From Pseudomonadota bacterium (GTDB lineage Bacteria; Pseudomonadota; Alphaproteobacteria; Rhizobiales; Rhizobiaceae), in assembly GCA_023404095.1 (NCBI GenBank), contig JAEYDD010000014.1, forward strand, positions 1 to 59,100: a stretch of 59,100 bases of DNA, read 5' to 3'. Shown in pieces: positions 18,327 through 26,918 of the stretch (its first letter is position 1; each line of letters starts with the position of its first letter). The notes under the pieces are model-generated. The model did no database searches and was not told the origin of the DNA. It saw nothing but the letters and a program-made list of their open reading frames with translations. Both the position numbers and the translations under genes were made by a program.

Positions 18327-19291
18327 ACCCGCGCTACGTTCCGCTGGCCGCAACGGTCGCCATCTTCCTTGCCGCCTATGCGCTTTGCTTCCTGCAGTAC
18401 CCCAACATGCTGTCGACGCGCGTCATCGGCAATCTGCTCACCGACAACGCCTTCCTCGGCATCGCCGCAGTCGGCATGACGTTCGTCATCCTGTCAGGCG
18501 GGATCGACCTTTCGATTGGTTCCGTCATCGCCTTCACCGGCGTCTTCATTGCCGTCGTGCTGGATAACACCGGCCTGCATCCGCTCGTCGTTTTCGTCCT
18601 TGCGCTCGGGATCGCCACGCTGTTCGGCGGTCTGATGGGGGCGATCATCCACCATCTGGAGATGCCGCCCTTCATCGTGACGCTGGCTGGAATGTTCCTG
18701 GCCCGCGGCATGGCTTTCGTGCTGTCGATCGACTCCGTGCCAATCAAGCACCCGTTCTATGCCGTGATGAAGGGGTTCTACTACCGTCTGCCGGGCGGGG
18801 GGCGGATCACGCTCATCGGCGGGCTGATGCTGCTGGTTTTCGTCGTCGGCATCCTGATCGCGCATCGCACCCGTTTCGGCGCCAATGTCTACGCGCTCGG
18901 CGGTGGCGTGCAGACGGCCCGCCTGATGGGGGTGCCGGTTGCGCGGACGACGATCGAGATCTATGCCCTTTCCGGCTTCCTGGCCGGGCTTTCGGGAATC
19001 GTCTTCTCCCTCTATACGTCAGCCGGCTACTCGCTGTCGGCGGTCGGGGTGGAACTCGATGCGATCGCGGCGGTGGTCATCGGGGGTACCCTTCTGACCG
19101 GCGGGTCAGGCTTCGTGGGGGGAACGCTGATCGGCATCCTCATCATGGGTCTGATCCAGACCTACATAACGTTCGACGGTTCGCTTTCCAGTTGGTGGAC
19201 GAAGATACTGATCGGCCTGCTGCTGTTCGGGTTCATCCTGTTGCAGAAGGGCTTTCTCTATCTGTCCAAGAACAAGAGGCGTTTCGCCTGA
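18323..19291 (+). CDS. yjfF: Sugar ABC transporter permease, YjfF-like
   Basis: 322 residues, second RbsC-like permease of the importer. Signature AAVGMTFVILSGGIDLSIGS near residue 50 and GVELDAIAAVVIGGTLLTGG in the C-terminal half. Nine or so membrane segments. It overlaps ytfT by 4 bp and ends 86 bp before the regulator gene, which may be cotranscribed. Confidence 0.86.
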   Translation: MNPRYVPLAATVAIFLAAYALCFLQYPNMLSTRVIGNLLTDNAFLGIAAVGMTFVILSGGIDLSIGSVIAFTGVFIAVVLDNTGLHPLVVFVLALGIATLFGGLMGAIIHHLEMPPFIVTLAGMFLARGMAFVLSIDSVPIKHPFYAVMKGFYYRLPGGGRITLIGGLMLLVFVVGILIAHRTRFGANVYALGGGVQTARLMGVPVARTTIEIYALSGFLAGLSGIVFSLYTSAGYSLSAVGVELDAIAAVVIGGTLLTGGSGFVGGTLIGILIMGLIQTYITFDGSLSSWWTKILIGLLLFGFILLQKGFLYLSKNKRRFA

Positions 19292-19377
19292 CGGGTTGAC
19301 GTTTCCGGCGCGAGCCGATCATTGGCCATGACGGCATGCAATGCAGGCAGGGCCCGGTAAGGATAGGACAGCTTCGA

Positions 19378-20127
19378 TTGCGCAAGGGTCTGCTTGAAAC
19401 CGTCATCACCGGCGCCAACACGCGCACCAGCCACGCACAGGTGGTCAACGAGCTTGGCCGCGCCATCGTCGCGGGAGAGTTTGCCGTGGGCACGACGCTG
19501 CCGGGCGACGCGGAACTGGCCCTCAGGTTCAAGGTGTCGCGCACGGTGTTGCGTGAAGCCATGAAGACGCTTGCGGCCAAGGGCCTGGTCGTTCCCCGGG
19601 CCCGCATCGGGACGCGCGTGACGCCCCGGGCGCAGTGGAACCTGTTCGATACCGACATCCTCACCTGGCAGCTCGTGAAGGGGGTGGACGAGGCATTCCT
19701 ACTCGACCTCAGCGAGGTGCGCCTGGCATTCGAGCCGCATGCGGCCATTCTTGCCGCGCGCTATGCGACCGATGCCGACATCAGCCATATGATGCGCCTC
19801 GCCGTCGCGATGGGCGACCCGGAGCATACGGCCGAAACGCTGGCGATGGCCGATCTGAAATTCCATCTCAGCGTGCTCGAGGCCTCGCGCAATCCCTTCT
19901 TCCGCACGATCGGCAGCCTGATCGAAGCGGCGCTTGTCGGCGTCTTTCGCTTGAGCTCGCCCGCGCGCGACCGAAGCAAGATCGACGACGTCGCCGCGTC
20001 CCATATCCGCATCGTCGAGGAAATCCGCCGGCGCGACGAGGAGGGGGCGCGACGTGCGATGGAGAACGTCATCCGCGTCGGGCGCGAGCGTGTTGTGGAT
20101 GCGCTCGGCGAGAACCGGCGCGCCTAA
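19378..20127 (+). CDS. GntR-family (FadR subfamily) transcriptional regulator
   Basis: 249 residues from TTG 19378, chosen because AAGGATAGGAC lies 9 bases upstream and the conserved part begins here; ATG 19336 would add 14 residues without a ribosome site. The N-terminal winged helix-turn-helix includes ELALRFKVSRTVLREAMKTL and AAKGLVVPRARIGTRV. The C-terminal all-helical FCD ligand domain has the metal-binding Asp/His pattern (DLKFHLSVLEASRNPFF, then SHIRIVEEIRRRDEE). Being just behind the ytf-like importer, it probably controls it in response to a sugar-derived ligand. Confidence 0.9.
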   Translation: MRKGLLETVITGANTRTSHAQVVNELGRAIVAGEFAVGTTLPGDAELALRFKVSRTVLREAMKTLAAKGLVVPRARIGTRVTPRAQWNLFDTDILTWQLVKGVDEAFLLDLSEVRLAFEPHAAILAARYATDADISHMMRLAVAMGDPEHTAETLAMADLKFHLSVLEASRNPFFRTIGSLIEAALVGVFRLSSPARDRSKIDDVAASHIRIVEEIRRRDEEGARRAMENVIRVGRERVVDALGENRRA

Positions 20128-20312
20128 GGCAGGCCCGCGCAATAACCTGCCGCGGTCTTGCGTATCCAGATACGTGCAATCAAAGACGTGAAGCGCACGA
20201 ACAGTGCGCGACCACCATTTGCTCGTGATGAGAGAACCGAACCCGTTTTTGGCGCAGATTATCGAGACTTTCTGCGACCTTTCAGGCACGTCCAAGCGCG
20301 ATTGCTGATCGC

Positions 20313-20657
20313 TCAATCGTCGTTGCTGGCGTTCAGGTCTTCGGGGCGGATGCCGTCGTCGTGATGCGTGTCCAACTGGGCTTCTCCCAGCGACTGATAG
20401 AGATTGAACAGCGCTTCGCTGGCGCGCGAGGCAAAACGGAACCATTCCGGATTTGCGGCGATGGCGGGATGATGCAGAAGATGCTGGTCGACAAGGTCCA
20501 GAACGATCGAGGCGGTATGCGTCGCCTCGTGAAATGCCCTGCTGCCGGACGCGTTACTTGCGATCAGCTCACCGGGGGTGGTCCGCCTCGAATGCGCCAG
20601 TTCCGCCAGCAGTTTCAGGCGCTCGTCTTCGACTTCGATATCGCTACTCTCGATCAT
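20313..20657 (-). CDS. Conserved hypothetical protein, 114 residues
   Basis: Start ATG 20657 (MIESSDIEVEDERLKLLAEL) is preferred over the longer reading because composition changes there. It is soluble, mostly helical and rich in acidic residues, with HSRRTTPGELIASNASGSRA, then helices through SEALFNLYQSLGEAQLD. No domain recognised. It sits 48 bp downstream of a small membrane-protein gene on the same strand, so they may be cotranscribed. Confidence 0.65.
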   Translation of the reverse strand: MIESSDIEVEDERLKLLAELAHSRRTTPGELIASNASGSRAFHEATHTASIVLDLVDQHLLHHPAIAANPEWFRFASRASEALFNLYQSLGEAQLDTHHDDGIRPEDLNASNDD

Positions 20658-20704
20658 GACGCCAGTCTTGCATAGCACCGCTACCCTGTCGAGTGCGGGA
20701 CACG

Positions 20705-21046
20705 TTAAAGCAGCATGTGGCCGATGTCGACGCATATTGCCAGCATCATGCCGATACTTGTCATGCCAAGTCCGATCGCGAAGCGTCGGTTACCGGTGGC
20801 AAAGACGCTCGCCCTCAGGGAATCCAGCTGAAGGAGCCGCCAAAGTGCGGACCCCTGAAAGACGATGCCGCCGCCGATCAGGGCAAGCGTCGGCAGATCC
20901 GTGATCTGCCAGTCGTTGGGATTGTTGGTCCAGGTGTTGAGGAAGCCGAGGGAGAAGGCGAGCACGATGCCGAATACGGTCAGGTTGCCGTTCCTGAACA
21001 TCACGTCGATGTTCGCCTCGTCGTCGGGACGCTCGCCTTTGTCCAT
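20705..21046 (-). CDS. Small membrane protein, 113 residues
   Basis: Three hydrophobic segments: LTVFGIVLAFSLGFLNTW near residue 25, LPTLALIGGGIVFQGSALW near 55, and FAIGLGMTSIGMMLAICVDI near 92. The pattern and length recall uncharacterised inner-membrane proteins of rhizobia. The function is unknown. A pair of 17-bp direct repeats lies 35-71 bases upstream of the start and may be its control region. Confidence 0.7.
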   Translation of the reverse strand: MDKGERPDDEANIDVMFRNGNLTVFGIVLAFSLGFLNTWTNNPNDWQITDLPTLALIGGGIVFQGSALWRLLQLDSLRASVFATGNRRFAIGLGMTSIGMMLAICVDIGHMLL

Positions 21047-21080
21047 TCACATTCCAGCTCGTTGTCGCCGAACCGCTTCT

Positions 21081-21117
21081 TGCCAGCCGTGTCGAATTCC
21101 TGCCAGCCGTGTCGAAT
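21081..21117. repeat. Two tandem 17-bp direct repeats, period 20
   Basis: TGCCAGCCGTGTCGAAT occurs at 21081-21097 and again identically at 21101-21117. The period of about two helical turns puts both copies on the same face of the DNA. They lie in the gap upstream of the minus-strand gene that starts at 21046, so a tandem activator-binding site is plausible, though a simple slippage duplication is equally possible. Confidence 0.6.
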
Positions 21118-21253
21118 GAGAGAGGCGCGGGTCCGCCCGCGCTCAGGGCCGCATGTTTCACCTGCTCCGCGAGATCGTCAAGTGCCCCGCCCGTTAGCCC
21201 GCGGCAGCACCAAGGATTTTGTCGCGATGAACGGCCAGCACGAGGCAGGTGGC

Positions 21254-21388
21254 TCAGAACGGCGGCGTCACTTCGTCGTGATGTTGAGGCCGATGATGAT
21301 CGCGCTGTCGCCGCATCAGATAGGCAAGGACCAGGCCGAGCGCAGCCGATCCCACAACGACGGCAAACAATGCAAGAAAGTTTTCCAT
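21254..21388 (-). CDS. Single-pass small membrane protein, 44 residues
   Basis: ATG at 21388-21386 has a near-perfect ribosome site, GGGAGG, 8 bases upstream. The peptide starts MENFLALFAVVVGSAALGLV, one membrane helix, followed by a basic and His-rich tail (RRQRDHHRPQHHDE). It lies between the membrane protein gene at 20705-21046 and the response regulator, on the same strand. Too short for standard gene callers. No family recognised. Confidence 0.6.
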   Translation of the reverse strand: MENFLALFAVVVGSAALGLVLAYLMRRQRDHHRPQHHDEVTPPF

Positions 21389-21478
21389 CCTGTATTCCTC
21401 CCCGACAGACCATAGCATGTCTGGGTGAACGACGGGAAGCGGGCGCGGGTTCCGCTCTTCGGGCGAGGCGCCGGCCTT

Positions 21479-22396
21479 CTACACCGCGTGCAGGACGTGC
21501 GTCGCCTTGACCGCGGCGGAAGCGCGGTTCTCGACGCCGAGCTTCACATAGATCTGCTCCAGGTGCTTGGTCACGGTGCGCGCGCTCAGGCCCAGGATTT
21601 CGCCGATGTCCCGGTTTGCCTTGCCCTTAGCGATCCACAGCAGCACTTCGGATTCGCGCTGCGTCAATGAAAAGTGCTGGCGGAGAATCTCGTCGTCGCG
21701 GAGCCTGCTCTCGGTGCTCAGGCGGAACAGATACTCGTCCGGACCGATCGTGCCGAGATAGGCGACCTGAAGGTTCGACTGGCCGGTCTGGTGGATGGTG
21801 AAGCTGCCGTCGCCTGCTATAGCATCACGTTCCTTCATCCACCGGCCGATTTCGGCGCTAACGGCCTCCAGCCCGTCGTCCGTGCCCGTCGCGGCATTCA
21901 CGAGGCGGGTGGCCTGCGGGGTCGACCAGCGAACCTTGCCGTCGGCGCGCACCGCCAGCAGATGGCGGCCGGCCGCATCCAGCGCGACGCGGGCACTCTG
22001 CGCGGATCGTGCGTTGGTGAGGTGAACCCGTATGCGCGCGCGCAGCTCGTCGATATTGATCGGTTTCGTCAGGTAGTCGACGCCGCCGGCCTCCAGCGCG
22101 CGGACGACATGCTCCGTCTCCGTCAGCCCGGTCATGAAGACGACCGGCGTCTGGCTGACGGCGGGGCTGGCCTTCAGGCGCTGGCATGTCTCGAAACCAT
22201 CCATGCCCGGCATGACGGCATCGAGGAGAATGATGTCGGGCGTGATGCGGTCGACGATGCCTAGCGCGAAGGCGCCTGAGGTTGCGATCAGCACGGAAAA
22301 GCCGGACTGCTCCAGCGCTTCGGTCAGAAAGCCGAGTGCCTCGGGCGAATCGTCCACGAGCAGCACGATGTCGCGCGGGGTGGGTGTCTCAGTCAC
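21479..22396 (-). CDS. Response regulator, REC plus LuxR-type DNA-binding domain
   Basis: 305 residues. Receiver domain at residues 9-125 with acidic pair DD (VLLVDDSPEA), phosphoacceptor in DIILLDAVMPGMDGFE and the conserved Lys in YLTKPI. A middle region of about 100 residues (DAAGRHLLAVRADGKVRW onward) looks PAS-like. The C-terminal LuxR/NarL helix-turn-helix is LTQRESEVLLWIAKGKANRD followed by LGLSARTVTKHLEQIYVKLG. The gene overlaps the end of the hybrid kinase gene by 8 bp, so the two are coupled and form a two-component pair. Targets are not known from sequence; the nearby urea or MFS genes are candidates. Confidence 0.93.
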   Translation of the reverse strand: MTETPTPRDIVLLVDDSPEALGFLTEALEQSGFSVLIATSGAFALGIVDRITPDIILLDAVMPGMDGFETCQRLKASPAVSQTPVVFMTGLTETEHVVRALEAGGVDYLTKPINIDELRARIRVHLTNARSAQSARVALDAAGRHLLAVRADGKVRWSTPQATRLVNAATGTDDGLEAVSAEIGRWMKERDAIAGDGSFTIHQTGQSNLQVAYLGTIGPDEYLFRLSTESRLRDDEILRQHFSLTQRESEVLLWIAKGKANRDIGEILGLSARTVTKHLEQIYVKLGVENRASAAVKATHVLHAV

Positions 22397-25300
22397 GCGG
22401 GCCGCTCCTCTCTTCGCCGGTATTCTTCAGGAAGGCGTCATAAGTCGAAAGATCGAAGGCGCGAACATATTCGCGCAAGGCGTCGGCAAAGGGCCTGTGC
22501 TCGGGCTCGCTCGCAATCTCCGCAAGCTTGGCCTCAATGCCCCTGACATAGCCGATCTCGCCGAGCCTGATCAGTTCGGCGATATGGGACGGGGCAGGGC
22601 GGATGATCCGTTGAAGCGAGCTTGGCGCGGGCGTCGGGACGCTTTCAACGGAATAGGTCCAGTCCAGCTTCAGGTGCAGCGCCAGCTTGTCATAGAGCTG
22701 CCCGAGGGCGAAGGGCTTGGCAAGGGTATCGTCATGACCGCCCGCCGGCCCCTGGGTGGAGCCATCGCCGATATTGGCGGAAAGCATGACGATCGGTGCC
22801 GCCTGTCCGGCTTCCCGCAGCCTGACGACAAGCTCCCAGCCGCTCATGCCCGGCATCGAGATGTCGATCAGGAAGAGATCCGGCCTGATCGCTTCCACGA
22901 GCGAGAGGCATTCGCCGCCGTCGCGGGCGGAAAGCAGGTTGAAACCGATGGGTTCCAGCGCCTCGCGCATCAGCTGGCGGTGATCCTCGTTGTCGTCAAC
23001 GACAAGCACGCTGCGGCGCGGTCCGCCGTAACCCAGGATCTTGCGTGCCGGCTCGACCAGCTGCGGGCGGGAGACCGCGGAAAGCATCAGACGCACGCGG
23101 AAGGTCGTTCCCCGGTCTCTGGCGCTCGTGACTGAGATTTCGCCGCCCAGCGTCTGGGTCAGGAGGCGGGTGATCGTCAGGCCCAGCCCGAGGCCGGGCA
23201 TGCGGCGCTGATGCTCCGCGTCACCCCGCTGGAAGGGATCGAAGATGCGCGGGAGGTCCTTCTCGGCGATGCCACGTCCGGTGTCCTCGATGGTGAAGGT
23301 CGCGACCTGGCTGCGATAGGCGACGTCGAGGCGGATATGCCCGCTGTCGGTGAATTTCAGCGCGTTGGAGACGAGGTTGACGAGGATCTGCCGTAGCCGC
23401 TTTTCGTCGGTGCGGACGAACTGTGGCAGGGAGGGACTGCGGACATGCTCGAACGCGACGCCCTTCGCCTGCGCCTGCGGCCGGAACATGTCGACGATCT
23501 GGTCGAGGAAATCGTGGATGTTGATCTCGTTGGAATAGACCTGCAGCTTGCCGGCCTCGATCTTCGAAATGTCGAGCAGCCCGTCGATCAGTCCGGAGAG
23601 GTGCTCGGCGCTGCGCCGGATCACCTTGATCGCCGACTGCCGCGGGGCCGGGATACTGTCGTCGCGTTCCAGCACCTGCGCATAGCCGAGAACGGCATTC
23701 AGCGGCGTGCGCAATTCATGGCTGAGGCCCACGACGTAGCGGCTCTTGGCGCGGTTTGCGGCCTCGGCGGCCTCCTTGGCGTCCTGAAGCGCCGCATCGG
23801 TCTTCTTGTGGGCCGCGATCTCCTTCAATAGCAGCGTGTTCTGGCGCGAGGATTCTTCCTCCGCGACCACCCGGCTGTCGTGGGCGAGCACGTAGAACCA
23901 GCAGGCGACGCCGGCGACCACGGCAAAAACGAAGAAGACGATCGCGACAGTTTGTTCCACCACCGTCGCCGTCTCCGGCGAAGCGCTGCCGGCCTGATGG
24001 GCGATCATGGCAAGTATAACGCCGATGCAGGCAATCGAGAGGACCGCCGACATCGCGTAGCGGCCGAGCCGCGTCGTGAGCTTGGCAATGACGGGTTCCG
24101 GCAGAACCGAGCGCGCCACGAAGGCGGCCTGCGCGTGGAAGCGCGCCTTCGGCTTGCACATGTCATGGCAGCGGCTGTCGAGCGAACAACAGAGCGAGCA
24201 GATCGGTGCGGCGTAGGCGGGACACCAGGCCATATCCTCCGGTTCGAACGGATGTTCGCAGATCGAGCAGGTAATCGTGCTTTCGAGGTGCCAGTTCCGC
24301 CGCGGCTTGCGGGCGAGATAGTATTTGCCGTCCGTCCACCAGGCGATCAGCGGCGAGGCGACGAAGGCGGCAAGGGCGGCGATATAGGGTGCGAGGGAGG
24401 CGGCGATATCGCCGAATGCGCCGAAATGGGCGACAAGCGCGATGGTGGCGGAGAACACCATGGCGCCGAGCCCGACCGGATTGATGTCGTAAAGGTGGGC
24501 GCGCTTGAACTCGATGCCGGGCGGCGACAGGCCGAGCGGCTTGTTGACGAAGAGATCGGCCGAGATCGTGCACAGCCACGCCATGGCGACGATCGAGAAG
24601 ATGCCGAGCGTCTCCTCGAGCAACCGGTAGATGCCGAGCTCCATCAGAAGCAGTGCGATCGCCACGTTGAAGACGAGCCAGATGACCCGTCCGGGGTGGC
24701 TGTGCGTCAGCCGCGAGAAGAAGTTCGACCACGCCAGCGAGCCGGCGTAGGCGTTCATCACGTTGATCTTCAGCTGCGACACGACCACGAAAGCGACCAT
24801 CAGCAGCATCGCCGCCGTCTCCGAGGGGATCATGTAGCCGAAGGCTGTGTAGTACATCTGCGCCGGATCGGCGGCCTGCGTGGATGGCACGCCGGCATTG
24901 AGGGCCAGCACGACCAGGAACGATCCCGCGATCAGCTTTGGCGCGCCGACGACGACCCAGCCGGAACCGGCAAGAAAGACGGCGATCCGGTGACGGAACT
25001 TGCGCTGGCCGTCCGGCGGCAGGAAGCGCAGGAAGTCGACCTGCTCGCCGATCTGCGCCATCAGCGCGAAGATGACGGCCGAGGCCGCTCCGAACTCGAT
25101 GAGATGAAAGGGCGCGATCGTTCCGGGCGGTCCGGAGGTGTGATGGATGCCCGCATAGGCGAGCCACTCGCCGAAGCTGTCCCAGTCGGCGAAGGCGATG
25201 AAGACGAAGGGCAGGATGTTCAGCACGATCCAGAAGGGCTGGGTCACGAGCTGAAATTTCGAAATCAGCCGCACACCGTAGGTGACGAGCGGGATCACCG

Positions 25301-25775
25301 CCACGGCGCTGATGATGTAGCCGATCCAGAGCGGAATGCCGAGCGCCAGTTCCAGCGCCCCCGACATGATGGACGCCTCGATCGCAAAGAGGATGAAGGT
25401 GAAGCTCGCATAGATCAGCGAGGTGATCGTGGAGCCGATATAGCCGAAGCTGGCGCCGCGGGTGAGAAGATCGATGTCGACGCCGTGGCGAATGGCGTAG
25501 CGGCTGATTGGCAGGCCCACCACCAGGATCAGCAGGCTGGCGACAAGGATTGCTGCAATGGCGTTGGTCGTCCCGTAGGACATGGTGATCGCCCCGCCGA
25601 TCGCCTCCAGCGCCAGGAAGGAAATGGCGCCGATCGCCGTCTGGGATATGCGCTCGGACGAGAAGCGGCGGGCGCTCTTGGCGGTGAAGCGCAGCGCATA
25701 GTCTTCGAGGGTCTGGTCGGCGACCCATCGATTGTACTGTCGGCGAACCGGAATGATGCGCTGGCGTGCTGTCAT
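22389..25775 (-). CDS. Hybrid sensor histidine kinase with NCS1-permease-like sensor domain and Cys-rich module
   Basis: 1128 residues from ATG 25775 (MTARQRIIPVRRQYNRWVAD); 26 extra upstream residues look spurious. Residues about 15-490 are a polytopic domain of a dozen hydrophobic segments resembling purine/cytosine permeases (NCS1): TLEDYALRFTAKSARRFS, ALEAIGGAITMSYGTTNAI, and AQIGEQVDFLRFLP. A Cys-rich stretch near 502-540 (CSICEHPFE, WCPAYAAPICSLCCSL, CHDMC) may bind zinc. Two more membrane helices and a coiled coil lead to the HisKA box SHELRTPLNAVLGYAQVL (His near 683), the ATPase domain (NLVSNALKF, DTGRGIAEKD, GLGLGLTITRL), a REC domain (Asp near 969) and a helical C-terminus without an Hpt histidine. 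It plausibly senses an NCS1 substrate and signals to the overlapping LuxR regulator. Confidence 0.92.
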   Translation of the reverse strand: MTARQRIIPVRRQYNRWVADQTLEDYALRFTAKSARRFSSERISQTAIGAISFLALEAIGGAITMSYGTTNAIAAILVASLLILVVGLPISRYAIRHGVDIDLLTRGASFGYIGSTITSLIYASFTFILFAIEASIMSGALELALGIPLWIGYIISAVAVIPLVTYGVRLISKFQLVTQPFWIVLNILPFVFIAFADWDSFGEWLAYAGIHHTSGPPGTIAPFHLIEFGAASAVIFALMAQIGEQVDFLRFLPPDGQRKFRHRIAVFLAGSGWVVVGAPKLIAGSFLVVLALNAGVPSTQAADPAQMYYTAFGYMIPSETAAMLLMVAFVVVSQLKINVMNAYAGSLAWSNFFSRLTHSHPGRVIWLVFNVAIALLLMELGIYRLLEETLGIFSIVAMAWLCTISADLFVNKPLGLSPPGIEFKRAHLYDINPVGLGAMVFSATIALVAHFGAFGDIAASLAPYIAALAAFVASPLIAWWTDGKYYLARKPRRNWHLESTITCSICEHPFEPEDMAWCPAYAAPICSLCCSLDSRCHDMCKPKARFHAQAAFVARSVLPEPVIAKLTTRLGRYAMSAVLSIACIGVILAMIAHQAGSASPETATVVEQTVAIVFFVFAVVAGVACWFYVLAHDSRVVAEEESSRQNTLLLKEIAAHKKTDAALQDAKEAAEAANRAKSRYVVGLSHELRTPLNAVLGYAQVLERDDSIPAPRQSAIKVIRRSAEHLSGLIDGLLDISKIEAGKLQVYSNEINIHDFLDQIVDMFRPQAQAKGVAFEHVRSPSLPQFVRTDEKRLRQILVNLVSNALKFTDSGHIRLDVAYRSQVATFTIEDTGRGIAEKDLPRIFDPFQRGDAEHQRRMPGLGLGLTITRLLTQTLGGEISVTSARDRGTTFRVRLMLSAVSRPQLVEPARKILGYGGPRRSVLVVDDNEDHRQLMREALEPIGFNLLSARDGGECLSLVEAIRPDLFLIDISMPGMSGWELVVRLREAGQAAPIVMLSANIGDGSTQGPAGGHDDTLAKPFALGQLYDKLALHLKLDWTYSVESVPTPAPSSLQRIIRPAPSHIAELIRLGEIGYVRGIEAKLAEIASEPEHRPFADALREYVRAFDLSTYDAFLKNTGEERSGPRD

Positions 25776-25859
25776 GCCTAAAAAATGGCGCCCCTGGTCA
25801 ATTGAACAATCCGCAGGCATCTTTGCCAGAATGTGCCGCTTGGCAAGGGGCAATGCGCG

Positions 25860-26738
25860 TCAGATCGAACTTGCATACATTTCGTCGGTGAGCCAGCGCT
25901 CCAGCGCGACGGCATCCGGGCGGCTCGCAAGGTGCTTTGCGACCCACAGCACGATCCTGCGCGGACCGGGCGTGAAGCCGAACGGTGCTACGAGGCGGCC
26001 CGAGGAAAGCTGCTCCATCACCAGCATTTTCGGTACGACCGCCATGCCGAGGCCGCAGGCTGCCGCCTGGATCAGCAGATAGAAGTGGTCGAAGCTCGTG
26101 CGTGGCTGCAGCGACAGATGCTCCAGGCCGAAAACGGTCTGCCAGTCCAGCCATGCCTCCGGTCTCGTGCGAGTCGCCAGGAGAGAGGCGCCTTCCAGTT
26201 TTTGGGGTGAGACGTCCCGCAACTGCTCCAGATATTCCGGTGCGCAGACCGGGCCGATGTTCTCCACGCCGAGCTGGCGGATGACGGCGTCCTGTGGCGG
26301 ATCGATGATGCTCGAACGGATCGCCATGCCGATCTTGTCGCGTGCGAAGTCGACCCGATTGTAGTTCATGTTGAACTGCAGTTCGATCTGGGGGTGCTTG
26401 TCGTGGAAATTGCTGATTCTGGGGATAATCCAACCCATCATGATGGACGACGAGCACGACAGCGTCAGCGGTTCGGGGCGAACGCGCTCCACGCTTTCCT
26501 GAATCAGCTTGAACGCGCTTGCCAGCCCCTCGGCCAGCCGCGAGCCTTCCGGCGTCGGTTCCGTCGCCCGTGCGTTCTTGACGAGAAGCTTGACGCCGAG
26601 CGTCTCCTCGAGCGCCTTCACCTGTCGGCTCACTGCCCCATGCGTGACGAAAAGTTCATTGGCTGCGAGCGTCATCGACCGGTGGCGGGCGGCCGCCTCA
26701 AAGGCACGCAGGGCATTCAGGGAGGGGAGGGCTGCCAT
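25860..26738 (-). CDS. LysR-family transcriptional regulator (GcvA-like)
   Basis: 292 residues from ATG 26738, with GGAAGAACC upstream; a start 30 bases earlier is possible. N-terminal winged helix: LPSLNALRAFEAAARHRSMT, then AANELFVTHGAVSRQVKALE. The effector domain covers residues 90-290 (LTLSCSSSIMMGWIIPRISN; YLLIQAAACGLGMAVVPKML). The start resembles the GcvA/AmpR branch. It is divergent from the MFS gene (gap 180 bp), the classic LysR arrangement, so it likely controls that transporter. It also lies 84 bp upstream of the kinase gene on the same strand. Confidence 0.92.
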   Translation of the reverse strand: MAALPSLNALRAFEAAARHRSMTLAANELFVTHGAVSRQVKALEETLGVKLLVKNARATEPTPEGSRLAEGLASAFKLIQESVERVRPEPLTLSCSSSIMMGWIIPRISNFHDKHPQIELQFNMNYNRVDFARDKIGMAIRSSIIDPPQDAVIRQLGVENIGPVCAPEYLEQLRDVSPQKLEGASLLATRTRPEAWLDWQTVFGLEHLSLQPRTSFDHFYLLIQAAACGLGMAVVPKMLVMEQLSSGRLVAPFGFTPGPRRIVLWVAKHLASRPDAVALERWLTDEMYASSI

Positions 26739-26918
26739 GCTGGGTTCTTCCGTGTGAGGTTTTCTCACGCGACTAGCAGATTTAATCGATTGCCGAAACC
26801 TTGGAAATTTACATAAGCCGACCGTGGAGGCACGCGTCGCAAGACAATTCGGAGGAGCAAAAGGCTCGCCTGGCGCCGCGAGCCGTCATGTTTCATCGAT
26901 GCGTGAGGAGGAGGTTTC

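Noticed and set aside
23880..25781. Plus-strand open frame of 633 codons opposite the hybrid kinase
   Set aside because: Composition of an antisense shadow of membrane helices; kinase and permease motifs on the minus strand are unambiguous.
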